From the NCBI GenBank assembly GCA_031265445.1, contig JAISCQ010000224.1, positions 1 through 36,240 on the forward strand: a stretch of DNA of 36,240 bases. The letters run 5' to 3'. The notes below the pieces were generated by a model. The model had not been told where the DNA came from. It saw only the letters and a list, made by a program, of their open reading frames with translations, and did no database searches. The DNA is from Bacteroidales bacterium (GTDB taxonomy: Bacteria; Bacteroidota; Bacteroidia; Bacteroidales; UBA4181). Position 1 is the first letter of the stretch. Each line of letters starts with the position of its first letter. Of the stretch, positions 8,965-17,766 are shown in pieces. Position numbers and translations under genes: made by a program.

Positions 8965-9849
8965 ATGATCAAGTATATTGCTCCTGTATTAACAGCTTTG
9001 CATAACGAAAAAGAAATCGATATAGATTCATGCTTGAATTTGTATGATGATTTAATTAAAAACGGCATGGACGGCCTTGCCGTGTTCGGAACATCGGGCG
9101 AATTTCCGCACATTTCGCTGGCCGAAAAGAAAAAGCTAATAAAAGCAGCCACTCCCGTCATCAAAGGTAAAGTAGAATATATTGTCGGAACCGGGACGAT
9201 GAGCAGGGAGGAAACGGTCGAACTGTCCGATTTTTCATTCGAGAATGGGGCGGACGCCGTCATGATCGTCAGTCCGTTTTATTACGGACTGTCTGATGAG
9301 AGCATCTTCGCCTATTATTCAAAAGTTGCGGATGAAGTCAAAGGAAACATCTACCTCTACAATTTTCCGGACAGGACAAGCTATTCCATCAAACCTCAAA
9401 CGGTTCTTGAACTTGCAAAAAAGCACAAAAATATCATCGGGATTAAAGATACCGTTCCCGATATGGCGCACACTGTCGATATAATCAGAACCGTAAAATC
9501 CGAGCTTCCCGATTTTCAGGTGTTCTGCGCTTATGATAATAACTTCGCATATACCATTTTGTCCGGAGGAAACGGTTGTGTAGGAATCCTTCCGAATATT
9601 GCTCCGAAACTGTTCTCCGATTGGACAGAGGCGGTCAGGAAGAAAGAATTTGATAGAATCGGGGAAATTCAGCAAAAGGTCAATCGGTTGATGGATATTT
9701 TATGGTTTCATTCCCCGTTTCTGGCAACGACAAAAGCCGTACTGGTCGATAAAGGGATATTTGCAAAAGACGTGATGACATTTCCGTTTTTGTCTTATCC
9801 TGCGGAGAAAAGAAAAGAATTAACCGAATTTATGCGGGAATTTGAATGA
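8965..9849 (+). CDS. Dihydrodipicolinate synthase/N-acetylneuraminate lyase family aldolase
   Basis: Cytoplasmic class I pyruvate-type aldolase or dehydratase with a TIM barrel. The 294-residue length is typical of the DapA superfamily. FGTSGE (41-46) corresponds to the pyruvate-binding loop, LYNFP carries the catalytic Tyr132, and IIGIKDT carries the Schiff-base Lys161. A lysine-biosynthesis role is unlikely, because the gene sits between rhamnosidases and sugar oxidoreductases and its stop overlaps the next start (ATGA at 9846). A fitting job, by inference, is cleavage of a 2-keto-3-deoxy sugar acid such as 2-keto-3-deoxy-L-rhamnonate or -fuconate to pyruvate and lactaldehyde. A DapA-family protein is also present in the C. 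jejuni L-fucose locus. A dehydratase of the same fold is the main alternative. Confidence 0.85.
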   Translation: MIKYIAPVLTALHNEKEIDIDSCLNLYDDLIKNGMDGLAVFGTSGEFPHISLAEKKKLIKAATPVIKGKVEYIVGTGTMSREETVELSDFSFENGADAVMIVSPFYYGLSDESIFAYYSKVADEVKGNIYLYNFPDRTSYSIKPQTVLELAKKHKNIIGIKDTVPDMAHTVDIIRTVKSELPDFQVFCAYDNNFAYTILSGGNGCVGILPNIAPKLFSDWTEAVRKKEFDRIGEIQQKVNRLMDILWFHSPFLATTKAVLVDKGIFAKDVMTFPFLSYPAEKRKELTEFMREFE

Positions 9850-10814
9850 AAATAGTAATCACAGACAGTAATTTGGGCGATATTGACCTGGAGCGGAAGA
9901 TCGCCGGAAGATATGGTTTTGACATTGTTCATCCCAAACAATGCAAAACGGAAGCGGACGTCATCTCTGTTGCAAAAGACGCCGATGCGCTGATTGTTCA
10001 GTATGCGCCCGTTACCGGAAATGTACTGGATGCCTGTCCGCTGCTGAAGGTAATCAGCGAGTACGGCGTCGGAGTAGACAGCATTGATATTGGTTCATGT
10101 ACGGCAAAGGGGATTGCGGTATGTAATGTCCCCGATTATTCCTACCGGGAAGTTTCCGACCATGCCATCGCTCTTACACTGGCTTTAGACAGAAGCATAC
10201 TGTTGCTGGACAGGCGGATTCGTGCCGGAGATTACAGCCTTGCGGCTGCTAAACCTTTGCAAAGGATTTCGGACAGGGTCTTTGGGATTATCGGCATGGG
10301 GCGTATTGCACGGGCAACTGCGCTGAAAGCGCGCGGCGTGGGTTATCGGGTTATCGGGACGGATATAGCTTTCCGGCCGGGAACCGTTACCGATGACGGT
10401 ATACCTGTCCTCACTTTTGATGAAACGCTTGCGCAGAGCGATGTCATATCCCTTCATGTACCGCTTCTGCCGGCGACAAAACACCTGATTGACGCGACAG
10501 CTTTGTTGAAGATGAAACCGGGGGCTGTCTTGATCAACACTGCCCGCGGCGGCATAGTAGATACGGAAGCGCTGATACATGCGATCAGGAGTAAACACTT
10601 GCGAGGAGCCGGTCTTGATGTCTTTGAGACGGAACCCTTACCCAGGGAGCATCCTTTGACAACGCTGGACAATGTGATCCTGACGCCCCATGCAGGCTAT
10701 TATTCGGAAGAATCGATTTATGAATTAAAAACCCGCCCGGTAGAAAACGCATCCGAAGTTCTGGCAGGCAGGAGACCGGGAAATATCCTGAATCCGGAGG
10801 TTTTGAATCAATAA
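9846..10814 (+). CDS. D-isomer-specific 2-hydroxyacid dehydrogenase (SerA/CtBP-like)
   Basis: Cytoplasmic NAD(P)-dependent oxidoreductase interconverting a 2-hydroxyacid and a 2-ketoacid. The 322-residue length matches the family. The nucleotide-binding motif GIIGMGRIA is at 147-155, followed by the signature around LKMKPGAVLINTARGG. The expected catalytic triad is Arg234 (TARGG), Glu263 (ETEP) and His282 (TPHAG). The gene overlaps the aldolase by 4 bp, so the two products are probably made together; it may reduce or oxidise a keto acid from the aldolase step. There is no ACT domain as in long SerA proteins, so serine synthesis is less likely. Substrate unknown. Confidence 0.85.
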   Translation: MKIVITDSNLGDIDLERKIAGRYGFDIVHPKQCKTEADVISVAKDADALIVQYAPVTGNVLDACPLLKVISEYGVGVDSIDIGSCTAKGIAVCNVPDYSYREVSDHAIALTLALDRSILLLDRRIRAGDYSLAAAKPLQRISDRVFGIIGMGRIARATALKARGVGYRVIGTDIAFRPGTVTDDGIPVLTFDETLAQSDVISLHVPLLPATKHLIDATALLKMKPGAVLINTARGGIVDTEALIHAIRSKHLRGAGLDVFETEPLPREHPLTTLDNVILTPHAGYYSEESIYELKTRPVENASEVLAGRRPGNILNPEVLNQ

Positions 10815-10859
10815 TAATGTTTGATAATATTTTTTATGTAACTGATAAAACGTGATCTT

Positions 10860-11660
10860 ATGAAAGGTTTAAATGGAAAATCCGCTATTGTTACCGGAGG
10901 TTCGAGAGGTATCGGAAAAGCCACGGTGGAACGGTTACTCGAAGAAGGCATCAGTGTCTTGTTCTGCGGACGCAATCAAGAAAGCGGCTTGACGACGCTT
11001 GCCGGTTTTAGGGAGAAATATGGGAATAAAGTCCATTTCGTTTCCTGTGATATGGAAGACAAGGAAACGCCGGCGATGCTTGTCTCAACTGCCAGGGAAC
11101 TCTTCGGAGAATTAGACTTTCTGGTCAATAATGCTTTCCCTTTCACCGCAAAGGCTTTGGATGCAAGCTACGAGGACTGGATTCATGTTTTCATGGCAGG
11201 TCCTGCGGCTTATGCGCAAATGATCGCCGAATTTGCCAAACAGCGAAAGGAAAAAAAGGGGGCGATTGTCTGTGTGTCGAGTATATCGGGGCATGTTGCT
11301 CAACCTTTTCGCTGGACATACAACGCGGCCAAAGGCGCTGTAAAACAGTTAATCCGTTGTGCCGCAATGGATCTGGCCCCTTATATCCGTGTTAATTGTG
11401 TCAGTCCGGCCTGGGTCTGGACGGATGAAGTAGCGAAAGCTACTTCCGAAGGGACGCGAGACAGCGCGCCTCAGGCATGGAACGAATATCATTTATTACA
11501 GAAGTTGCAGGAACCCGACCAGATTGCAGCAACCATCGCCTTTTTACTCAGTGATGATGCAACCGTCATCACCGGACACGATCTGTATGCCGATTCCGGC
11601 TACCTGGCAATGGGACCGGAAGGACTGGGAAAAACGGCTAATTTTGCCGGTAGCATTTAA
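10860..11660 (+). CDS. Short-chain dehydrogenase/reductase (SDR)
   Basis: Classical SDR of 266 residues, cytoplasmic and NAD(P)-dependent. The cofactor motif TGGSRGIG is at 12-19, the structural NNA at 90-92, the catalytic Ser in VSSISG (about 140-141) and the active-site YNAAK with Tyr154 and Lys158. In non-phosphorylating L-rhamnose and L-fucose pathways, SDR proteins act either as sugar 1-dehydrogenases or as 2-keto-3-deoxy-acid 4-dehydrogenases, and either role would fit here. That is inference from the neighbours, because SDR specificity cannot be read from motifs. It lies 45 bp after the hydroxyacid dehydrogenase and just upstream of the cyclase-family hydrolase. Confidence 0.88.
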   Translation: MKGLNGKSAIVTGGSRGIGKATVERLLEEGISVLFCGRNQESGLTTLAGFREKYGNKVHFVSCDMEDKETPAMLVSTARELFGELDFLVNNAFPFTAKALDASYEDWIHVFMAGPAAYAQMIAEFAKQRKEKKGAIVCVSSISGHVAQPFRWTYNAAKGAVKQLIRCAAMDLAPYIRVNCVSPAWVWTDEVAKATSEGTRDSAPQAWNEYHLLQKLQEPDQIAATIAFLLSDDATVITGHDLYADSGYLAMGPEGLGKTANFAGSI

Positions 11661-11672
11661 TGAATGTGGGGT

Positions 11673-12314
11673 ATGAAAAAGATTGTTGATTTAACAGCGC
11701 CGATGTTTAACGGTGCGCCCACTATGGCCATGGATCCTAAACTGTCCGTTTCGTGGCACTGTACGCTCGATACTTTGGGCTACAACCTTTCCCGGGTGAT
11801 CATGTCTACACATCAGGGAACGCACATAGATGCTCCCAGACATTTTTTCAATAAGGGTGAATGTGTTGACGAAATTGCTCTTGAACGTTGTATTGTAAAA
11901 GCCGTGAAGGTCAATTTGACGGGAAAGAAGCCGGGCGCCGCGATTGATCCTTCCGATTTGGAACCTTATGCGGATCAAATCGACCGGGGTTGTTGCGTCT
12001 TGTTACAGACCGGCTGGGAGAAATATTTTCCCGAAAACGCTTATTTTTCAGGGTTCCCATACATCTCCAAGTCGCTTGCCGATTGGTTTGCCATGAAAAA
12101 AACAGGCTTGGTCGGGATGGACATGCCTACGCCTAACGGGGAAGACTGGAAATACGTTCACACAAAAATGCTGGGTGCAGGTGTGTTGATTGTTGAAGGC
12201 TTAACCAATATGGGAGCGCTTCCGGAAAAGGAAGAATTTACCTTTTATGCGCTTCCGCTGAAACTGGAAGGCCGCGACGGATCACCCGTCCGCGCCGTAG
12301 CTATTCTTGATTAG
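11673..12314 (+). CDS. Cyclase-family metal-dependent hydrolase (KynB-like)
   Basis: Member of the putative cyclase family (PF04199), which includes kynurenine formamidase and isatin hydrolase. The metal-binding signature HQGTHIDAPRHF is clear, along with a downstream GMDMPTPN segment and a C-terminal PLKLEGRDGSPVRAVA typical of the family. The start MKKIVDL at 11673 resembles that of homologues; an in-frame ATG at 11664 would add three residues. The next gene starts directly after this stop codon (12315), showing tight co-transcription. Kynurenine degradation is not indicated by the context. Opening a sugar lactone or hydrolysing a diketo acid would suit the surrounding oxidoreductases and aldolase, but that is a hypothesis. 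Confidence 0.85.
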   Translation: MKKIVDLTAPMFNGAPTMAMDPKLSVSWHCTLDTLGYNLSRVIMSTHQGTHIDAPRHFFNKGECVDEIALERCIVKAVKVNLTGKKPGAAIDPSDLEPYADQIDRGCCVLLQTGWEKYFPENAYFSGFPYISKSLADWFAMKKTGLVGMDMPTPNGEDWKYVHTKMLGAGVLIVEGLTNMGALPEKEEFTFYALPLKLEGRDGSPVRAVAILD

Positions 12315-15014
12315 ATGGATATGAGGTATCTGTTTTTCGCTTTCGTAACGGTTGTATGCACTTGCTGTTCAGACACACTGTCGGTATACGATTTAAGATG
12401 TGAATATCTGAGCGAACCTTTGGGCGTCAACGATCCTTACCGTTTCGACGAACCGGCGGATTTTAGCGGTTTTTCTCCGAGAATAAGCTGGAAACTGACC
12501 GGAAAAAGCGATGCGAAAAAACAAATGGCATACCGGGTCATTATTTCGGACAGGCCGGAAAACTTGAAGAAAAGTAAAGACCCGATCTGGGACAGCGGAA
12601 TCGTAGAAACCGATCAACAATTCTGTTTTGTTCCGGAGGATATGCTCCAATCGGGGACAACCCGTTACTGGAAAGTGGGGGTGTATCATCAGGATATTCG
12701 CTCCTGTGTTTGGAGTGAGCCTGCCCGTTTTTCCACCGGCTTGCTCCCGTCCGACTGGAAAGGGGAATGGATCGGTCATCCCGCAGCGCCGAGGGAAAAC
12801 CATATCTGGTATCGGAAGGCGTTCATTCTGCCGGACGAAAAGGTGAAATCCGGCCAGTTATACGCTTATGTCGCATCCGTCGGGTATCATGAACTGTATG
12901 TGAACGGCGAAAAAGTCGACGGCAGAGTCCTGGCTCCCGCCGTGTCGCGAATCGATAAAAGGGTTCTGTATGTGACCTACGATATAAGCCGCTTGTTAAA
13001 AAGAGGACAAAATACCGTCGCTCTCGGTTACGGGCCGGGATGGAGCAGGAATCAGTATTTTGCCTATCACGGGACAAAGCAGGCAATCCGGATGCAAATT
13101 GCCGACGACCGGAATAACGTTCTGCTTGCGTCCGATACGGCATGGTTATGCAGCGAGAGTTACAGCAAGAACATAGGGTCTTTCGATTTTATGGACATGG
13201 GCGGCGAGCTTGTCGACGGAAGAAAATATACCGACCGGTGGATGATGCCCGAATTTGACGATAGCCGGTGGCAACATGCGGAAGTAAAGGATTTGAAGAT
13301 AAAACCGATCCTTTCCGCTCAAATGACCGAACCGTCCCGGATTATCGAAACGCTTTCCGCTCAAAACCTTTCGGAGATCATCGACTCTACCGTGCAGAAT
13401 CCCGGGAAAAGAACCATCTATAGAATAGATATGGGCAAACAGTTTACAGGTTTCCTCGACGCCGCCTTCGACGGACTCGGCAGCGGCGACACCGTAGAAA
13501 TCATGGTTTCGATGCGCGCTTCCAACCCCGGGCTTGTAGAAGCTTCCTGCGGTACGGGCAACCATGTCATTGAAGAGCAGAAACAGAAACATATCTACAT
13601 CGCACGTGGTGAAAACGGCGAGAAATTTCAGAACCGGTTCAATTTTTTTGCCGGACGCTACATTCATTTCAGAGGTTTGAAAAAAGCGCCCGAATTGCAA
13701 AATATAAAAGGAATGGCGGTGTCTTCCGCACCGGAGGTAACATCAACCTTTGAATGTTCCGACAGTCTGTACAATCAAATCCATGCGCTGGATGCATACA
13801 CGTACCAGATGTGCCATACCGAAGGCGTTGTTGTCGATTGTCCCAACAGGGAACGGTTGGGTTACGGCCCCGAAGGCGCTTACCAGACGATGTGGGGACT
13901 GGGATTGCCCTGTTTTAATTCCCCGGCTTATTACATCAAGAATGTGCGCGACTGGGGCGACGTACAGTACGAAAGCGGTTTCATCAATCATGTAGCTCCG
14001 CAGATCAGCATCATGTACGGATGCGTCCTTAACGGAACGGCCATATTGAACACTGCCTGGGAGTTGTACCGCATCTATGGCGACCGGCGTATTCTTGCCC
14101 TGGCCTTTCCCGTAGGACAACGCTGGCTCGATTATTTGGACAGGCATATGGAAGATGCGATGTTGACGCGATACGCCCGGCATGGCTACTTTCTGGGCGA
14201 CTGGGTAAGCCCCGGGCCTGTATTCGAATATGCGGAAACAGAAGAGGCCTTGTTTTTCAATAATTGCGCTTATGCCATGACGCTCGACCTGATGATTCGA
14301 ACAGCGAAAGAATTGGGCGGCGACCCTGCCGGTATTCTCAAAAACACCGGAAAGCTTCATGCGCTTCGCGAGGCTTTGCACCGGAAATACTATCATCCGG
14401 AAAATGACCGGTATCTGAACGGCGATCAGGTGCGCACCTCTTTTGCGCTTTATAGCGGCCTCGTTCCGGAACATCTGAAAGAAAACGCCCATCACCGCTT
14501 GAAAAAGCTGCTGCAGGAGCAGCAATACATCAACGTGGGCAGCTTCGGCCGTTATCCGTTCTATAAAACAGCGCTGGAAGACCCGGAATATATGGAGATT
14601 CTGGATGGAATCCTGAGCAGGGACGCTTATCCCGGATACGGTTATTTCGTGAAAGAAGGCTGTACGACCCTGCCTGAGATGTGGGAAATAGACCAGCCTA
14701 ATTCAACCCTCATCCATACCTCCTATACGGGCATATCCGCCTTCTTTTTCAAAGGACTGGCCGGGATTCGGGAAGCGGCGCCCGGAAGCGATACGATTCT
14801 GATCGCTCCCAAACCCGTCGGCAGATTATCCTGGTGCAAAGCAGCGACGGATACGCCGTACGGACAGGTAAAAAGCGCCTGGAAAAGAGATGAAAACAAC
14901 AGCATCAGCTATTCGTTTTCCATACCTTTTGGAATGGTCGCCAAAATAAAACTGGAAAACGAAGAAGAAAAAATCCTCCATGCGGGAACCTGGGATTTCA
15001 ATTCTGTAAAATAA
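12315..15014 (+). CDS. GH78 alpha-L-rhamnosidase, probable lipoprotein
   Basis: Predicted exported inverting alpha-L-rhamnosidase of 899 residues. The N-terminus (VVCTCCSD, Cys15-18) looks like a lipoprotein signal. Domain order fits GH78: an Fn3-like domain (about 25-145), the N-terminal carbohydrate-binding sandwich (about 160-335, with HELYVNGEKV), a second sandwich (about 340-470), the (alpha/alpha)6 barrel (about 475-800) and a C-terminal beta domain. The signature DCPNRERLG starts at Asp508, with Glu513 matching a substrate-binding Glu. GCTTLPEMWE contains the probable general base Glu788. The gene abuts the cyclase-family gene with no spacer. With the two GH106 proteins it gives three predicted rhamnosidases of two unrelated folds in one cluster, pointing to a rhamnose-rich substrate with several linkages. 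Confidence 0.92.
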   Translation: MDMRYLFFAFVTVVCTCCSDTLSVYDLRCEYLSEPLGVNDPYRFDEPADFSGFSPRISWKLTGKSDAKKQMAYRVIISDRPENLKKSKDPIWDSGIVETDQQFCFVPEDMLQSGTTRYWKVGVYHQDIRSCVWSEPARFSTGLLPSDWKGEWIGHPAAPRENHIWYRKAFILPDEKVKSGQLYAYVASVGYHELYVNGEKVDGRVLAPAVSRIDKRVLYVTYDISRLLKRGQNTVALGYGPGWSRNQYFAYHGTKQAIRMQIADDRNNVLLASDTAWLCSESYSKNIGSFDFMDMGGELVDGRKYTDRWMMPEFDDSRWQHAEVKDLKIKPILSAQMTEPSRIIETLSAQNLSEIIDSTVQNPGKRTIYRIDMGKQFTGFLDAAFDGLGSGDTVEIMVSMRASNPGLVEASCGTGNHVIEEQKQKHIYIARGENGEKFQNRFNFFAGRYIHFRGLKKAPELQNIKGMAVSSAPEVTSTFECSDSLYNQIHALDAYTYQMCHTEGVVVDCPNRERLGYGPEGAYQTMWGLGLPCFNSPAYYIKNVRDWGDVQYESGFINHVAPQISIMYGCVLNGTAILNTAWELYRIYGDRRILALAFPVGQRWLDYLDRHMEDAMLTRYARHGYFLGDWVSPGPVFEYAETEEALFFNNCAYAMTLDLMIRTAKELGGDPAGILKNTGKLHALREALHRKYYHPENDRYLNGDQVRTSFALYSGLVPEHLKENAHHRLKKLLQEQQYINVGSFGRYPFYKTALEDPEYMEILDGILSRDAYPGYGYFVKEGCTTLPEMWEIDQPNSTLIHTSYTGISAFFFKGLAGIREAAPGSDTILIAPKPVGRLSWCKAATDTPYGQVKSAWKRDENNSISYSFSIPFGMVAKIKLENEEEKILHAGTWDFNSVK

Positions 15015-15055
15015 AAAATAAAATTTCTAATACATCATTCATCATCAATCGACAC

Positions 15056-16483
15056 ATGAAAAAAATAATCGTAAGTATCTGCGCCCTCGCCGGCATCGCC
15101 TCCTGTAATAACGGCAGCGTGACCGAATGGGTTGCAACAGCGCCTGATGCCGTATGGCAGTCGCAGGACGTCAGGAACATTGAATTTGTAACCGCCGAAA
15201 AACCCGATGCAGTCATTGACCTTGCGCATCCGGGGCAGACCATCGAAGGCTTTGGGGCCTGTTTTAACGAGTTGGGATGGACCTCTCTCTCCCTTTTGGA
15301 CGACAGCGACCGCGAATCGATACTGCGCGAAATGTTCGCGCCCGGTGAAGGGGCTAATTTTACGGTTTGCCGGATGCCGGTGGGAGCAAATGACTTCTCA
15401 AGGGACTGGTATTCTTATAATGAGACCGATGGCGATTTTGAAATGAAGAATTTTAGCATTGCCAACGACCGGGAAACTCTGATTCCTTTTATCAAAGCGG
15501 CGCAGGAACATCAGCCGGATCTTAAGATATGGGCGTCTCCCTGGAGCCCTCCCATCTGGATGAAAGAGAACAAACATTATGCATGCCAGCCGTTAAATAC
15601 CGATTTCTTCGATAACATTGGGGAAAACGGCATCAAACCGGAACAGGTGCGGCGCGAAGGTATGAATATGTTTATTCAGGATGACCGGTATTTCAAAGGA
15701 TACGCCCTGTATTTCAGAAAATTCATAGAAGAATACCGGGCCGAAAATATTGATATTTTCATGGTCATGCCGCAAAACGAATTTAATTCCTGTCAGCCCT
15801 TTCCCAGCTGTACGTGGCAGTCGTCGGCGCTGACAACATTTGTGGGAAAATACCTGGGCCCCGAAATGCAAAAAATAGGCGTCGACCTGATGTTCGGAAC
15901 CATGGAGCGTCCGACACCGGCGATGGTCGACACCGCGCTGACGGATGCGGAAAGTAAAAAATATATCTCGGGCATCGGCTTCCAGTGGGCGGGAAAAAGG
16001 TCGATCGGCGATCTGCACAGCCGATATCCGGACATGAAAATTTATCAGACGGAACAGGAATGTGGCAACGGAAGCAACGACTGGGCCGGTTGCGTGTACT
16101 CGTGGAGTTTGCTGCAACATTACCTCAATAACGGAACCAGCGTATATGATTACTGGAATATTTCGCTGGAAGAGGGCGGGCTGAGCCGCTGGGGCTGGAG
16201 GCAAAATTCGCTGGTGACCGTAAACAGGGAACAGCGAACCTTTAAGTATACATACGAATATTACCTGATGAAGCATGCCAGCCATTATATACTGCCGGGC
16301 GCCAGATTTTTGCCGGTGACGGGAGAGTTTACCGGCATGATGGCTTTTCGGAATATGGACGGCAGTTATGTGCTCCTCATTCATAACGCAAACGATACGG
16401 AAATAAAACCGGTCGTTCGCCTGGGCAACCGTTCGATAGCGATACCCCTGCCGCCGCAATCGTTTCATACGATTCTACTGTAA
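15056..16483 (+). CDS. GH30-family glycoside hydrolase, lipoprotein
   Basis: Retaining glycosidase of the glucosylceramidase-like GH30 family, 475 residues. A lipoprotein signal ends at IASC (Cys17). The family start motif IEGFGACFNELGW (63-75) is present. MPQNEF provides the acid/base Glu242, and YQTEQECG provides the likely nucleophile Glu333. A small C-terminal beta domain (about 410-475, ending PPQSFHTILL) is typical. Known GH30 activities include beta-glucosidase, beta-1,6-glucanase, beta-xylosidase and beta-fucosidase; the sequence alone does not decide between them. Spacing of 41 bp from the GH78 gene suggests co-expression, so it may remove a beta-linked sugar exposed once rhamnose is gone. 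Confidence 0.88.
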   Translation: MKKIIVSICALAGIASCNNGSVTEWVATAPDAVWQSQDVRNIEFVTAEKPDAVIDLAHPGQTIEGFGACFNELGWTSLSLLDDSDRESILREMFAPGEGANFTVCRMPVGANDFSRDWYSYNETDGDFEMKNFSIANDRETLIPFIKAAQEHQPDLKIWASPWSPPIWMKENKHYACQPLNTDFFDNIGENGIKPEQVRREGMNMFIQDDRYFKGYALYFRKFIEEYRAENIDIFMVMPQNEFNSCQPFPSCTWQSSALTTFVGKYLGPEMQKIGVDLMFGTMERPTPAMVDTALTDAESKKYISGIGFQWAGKRSIGDLHSRYPDMKIYQTEQECGNGSNDWAGCVYSWSLLQHYLNNGTSVYDYWNISLEEGGLSRWGWRQNSLVTVNREQRTFKYTYEYYLMKHASHYILPGARFLPVTGEFTGMMAFRNMDGSYVLLIHNANDTEIKPVVRLGNRSIAIPLPPQSFHTILL

Positions 16484-16573
16484 CCCGCTTTTGAGGATGC
16501 CCACAGTAACGGCGCGTATTGCTTCGCTTCCGTAACAGAAAGAAATATGGCGGAACAGGTACGGATTGGAAAG

Positions 16574-16595
16574 AACGTGAATGATCATTTGCGTT
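16574..16595. promoter_or_regulatory. Candidate LacI-family operator upstream of the regulator gene
   Basis: A 22-bp dyad has left arm AACGTGAATGA and right arm TCATTTGCGTT, pairing at 9 of 11 positions around the perfect core AATGATCATT (16580-16589). It ends 45 bp before the lacI-type start codon, in the largest gap of the cluster (157 bp, 16484-16640), where autoregulation would act. The function is inferred only from symmetry and position. I did not find the same dyad by eye near 1870-1990. Confidence 0.35.
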
Positions 16596-16640
16596 ACCTG
16601 GGATTTCAATATGGTAGAATTTTACAGAATATAAACGAAG

Positions 16641-17672
16641 ATGGCTGTAACTATTAAAGATGTAGCAGAATATAGCGGACTGTCGACTTCAACGATTTCG
16701 GTGGTATTAAACGGTAAGGCGGAGAAATTCCGGATCAGTCGGAAAACGGTGAATAAGGTATTGGCCGCAGTTAAAATCCTGAATTATAATCCGAATTTGC
16801 TGGCTAAAAGCCTGAGGGACGGATATACGCATATCATAGGATTTGTGGTTTCGGACGTATCGAACGCATTTTTCGTCAATATTGCCGGACATTTGGAAAA
16901 AGAAGCCTTGAAATTCGGCTACCGGGTAGTGTTCGGAGGAGCCAATGAGGACGACCGTACCTGTCTGGACACGATCGATGCGTTTGTTAATTTAAAGGTG
17001 GACGGACTGGTGATTGTTCCCACCGGAGGCGTTGCAGACCGCTTGAACCTGCTGATCAGGCAAGAGGTTCCGTTTGTCCTGTTAGACCGCTACTTTGACA
17101 ACGTTGAGGCCGACAGCGTACTGTTAAATAATTTCAAGTCGGGATACGACCCGGTGGAGTATTTTCTCTCTAAAGGACGGAAACGGATCGCAACGCTTCA
17201 CTATTATACCTCGCTGTTGCATCTCGAAGAACGGATGGATGGATATCGGGCCGCACTGGCGAAATACGGAATACCCTATGATCAATCCCTGACGCCCAAA
17301 ATCCCGTTCTCCGATATTAACGACGACGAAGTACTGGAGATCATCAGAGATCTGGTAGAGAACAAAGGAGTGGATGCTATTTTCTTTCAAACAAACCTTG
17401 CGGCCCGTTCGGGCTTGAATGCATTGCAAAAGCTCAACTACAGGATTCCGGAAAAAGTCGCCGTATTTTGTTTTAATAACAATACATTTTACGACCTCTT
17501 GAAAGCGCCGGTTTGTTCTTTGGCGCAGCCTGTGGATAAATTGGGGATTGAAGCGGTGCGTTTGCTGATGGATAAAATCAACAACGTACAGGCAACGCCG
17601 CCGGGAAAGCATATCTTTGATCCGGAAATGATCGTGGAACGCGGAATGATGTCCGCCATTCCGCAAGTATGA
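16641..17672 (+). CDS. LacI-family transcriptional regulator
   Basis: Likely local regulator of the sugar-degradation cluster. An N-terminal LacI helix-turn-helix spans residues 3-50 (TIKDVAEYSGLSTSTISVVLNG), followed by the hinge region LNYNPNLLAKSLRDG. A periplasmic-binding-protein-like effector domain (about 60-340) includes GFVVSDVSNAFF and DGLVIVP. The 343-residue length is normal. The gene sits in the middle of the cluster, same strand, after a 157-bp gap containing a candidate operator. Its effector is unknown; a free deoxysugar or an oxidised intermediate would be a reasonable guess. Confidence 0.92.
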   Translation: MAVTIKDVAEYSGLSTSTISVVLNGKAEKFRISRKTVNKVLAAVKILNYNPNLLAKSLRDGYTHIIGFVVSDVSNAFFVNIAGHLEKEALKFGYRVVFGGANEDDRTCLDTIDAFVNLKVDGLVIVPTGGVADRLNLLIRQEVPFVLLDRYFDNVEADSVLLNNFKSGYDPVEYFLSKGRKRIATLHYYTSLLHLEERMDGYRAALAKYGIPYDQSLTPKIPFSDINDDEVLEIIRDLVENKGVDAIFFQTNLAARSGLNALQKLNYRIPEKVAVFCFNNNTFYDLLKAPVCSLAQPVDKLGIEAVRLLMDKINNVQATPPGKHIFDPEMIVERGMMSAIPQV

Positions 17673-17766
17673 CAGGATGAACCGCTCAAAATACAGCCGG
17701 TACGATGTTTCATATTTATTCTATTGATAAAACCTTAAACCTTTTACCTTTACCTTTTAAATCTAA

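Noticed and set aside
15593-16468. Long minus-strand reading frame opposite the GH30 gene
   Set aside because: It is antisense to a complete GH30 enzyme with both catalytic glutamates; similar shadows lie opposite GH78 (13743-14525) and the Gfo/Idh gene (20307-21101).
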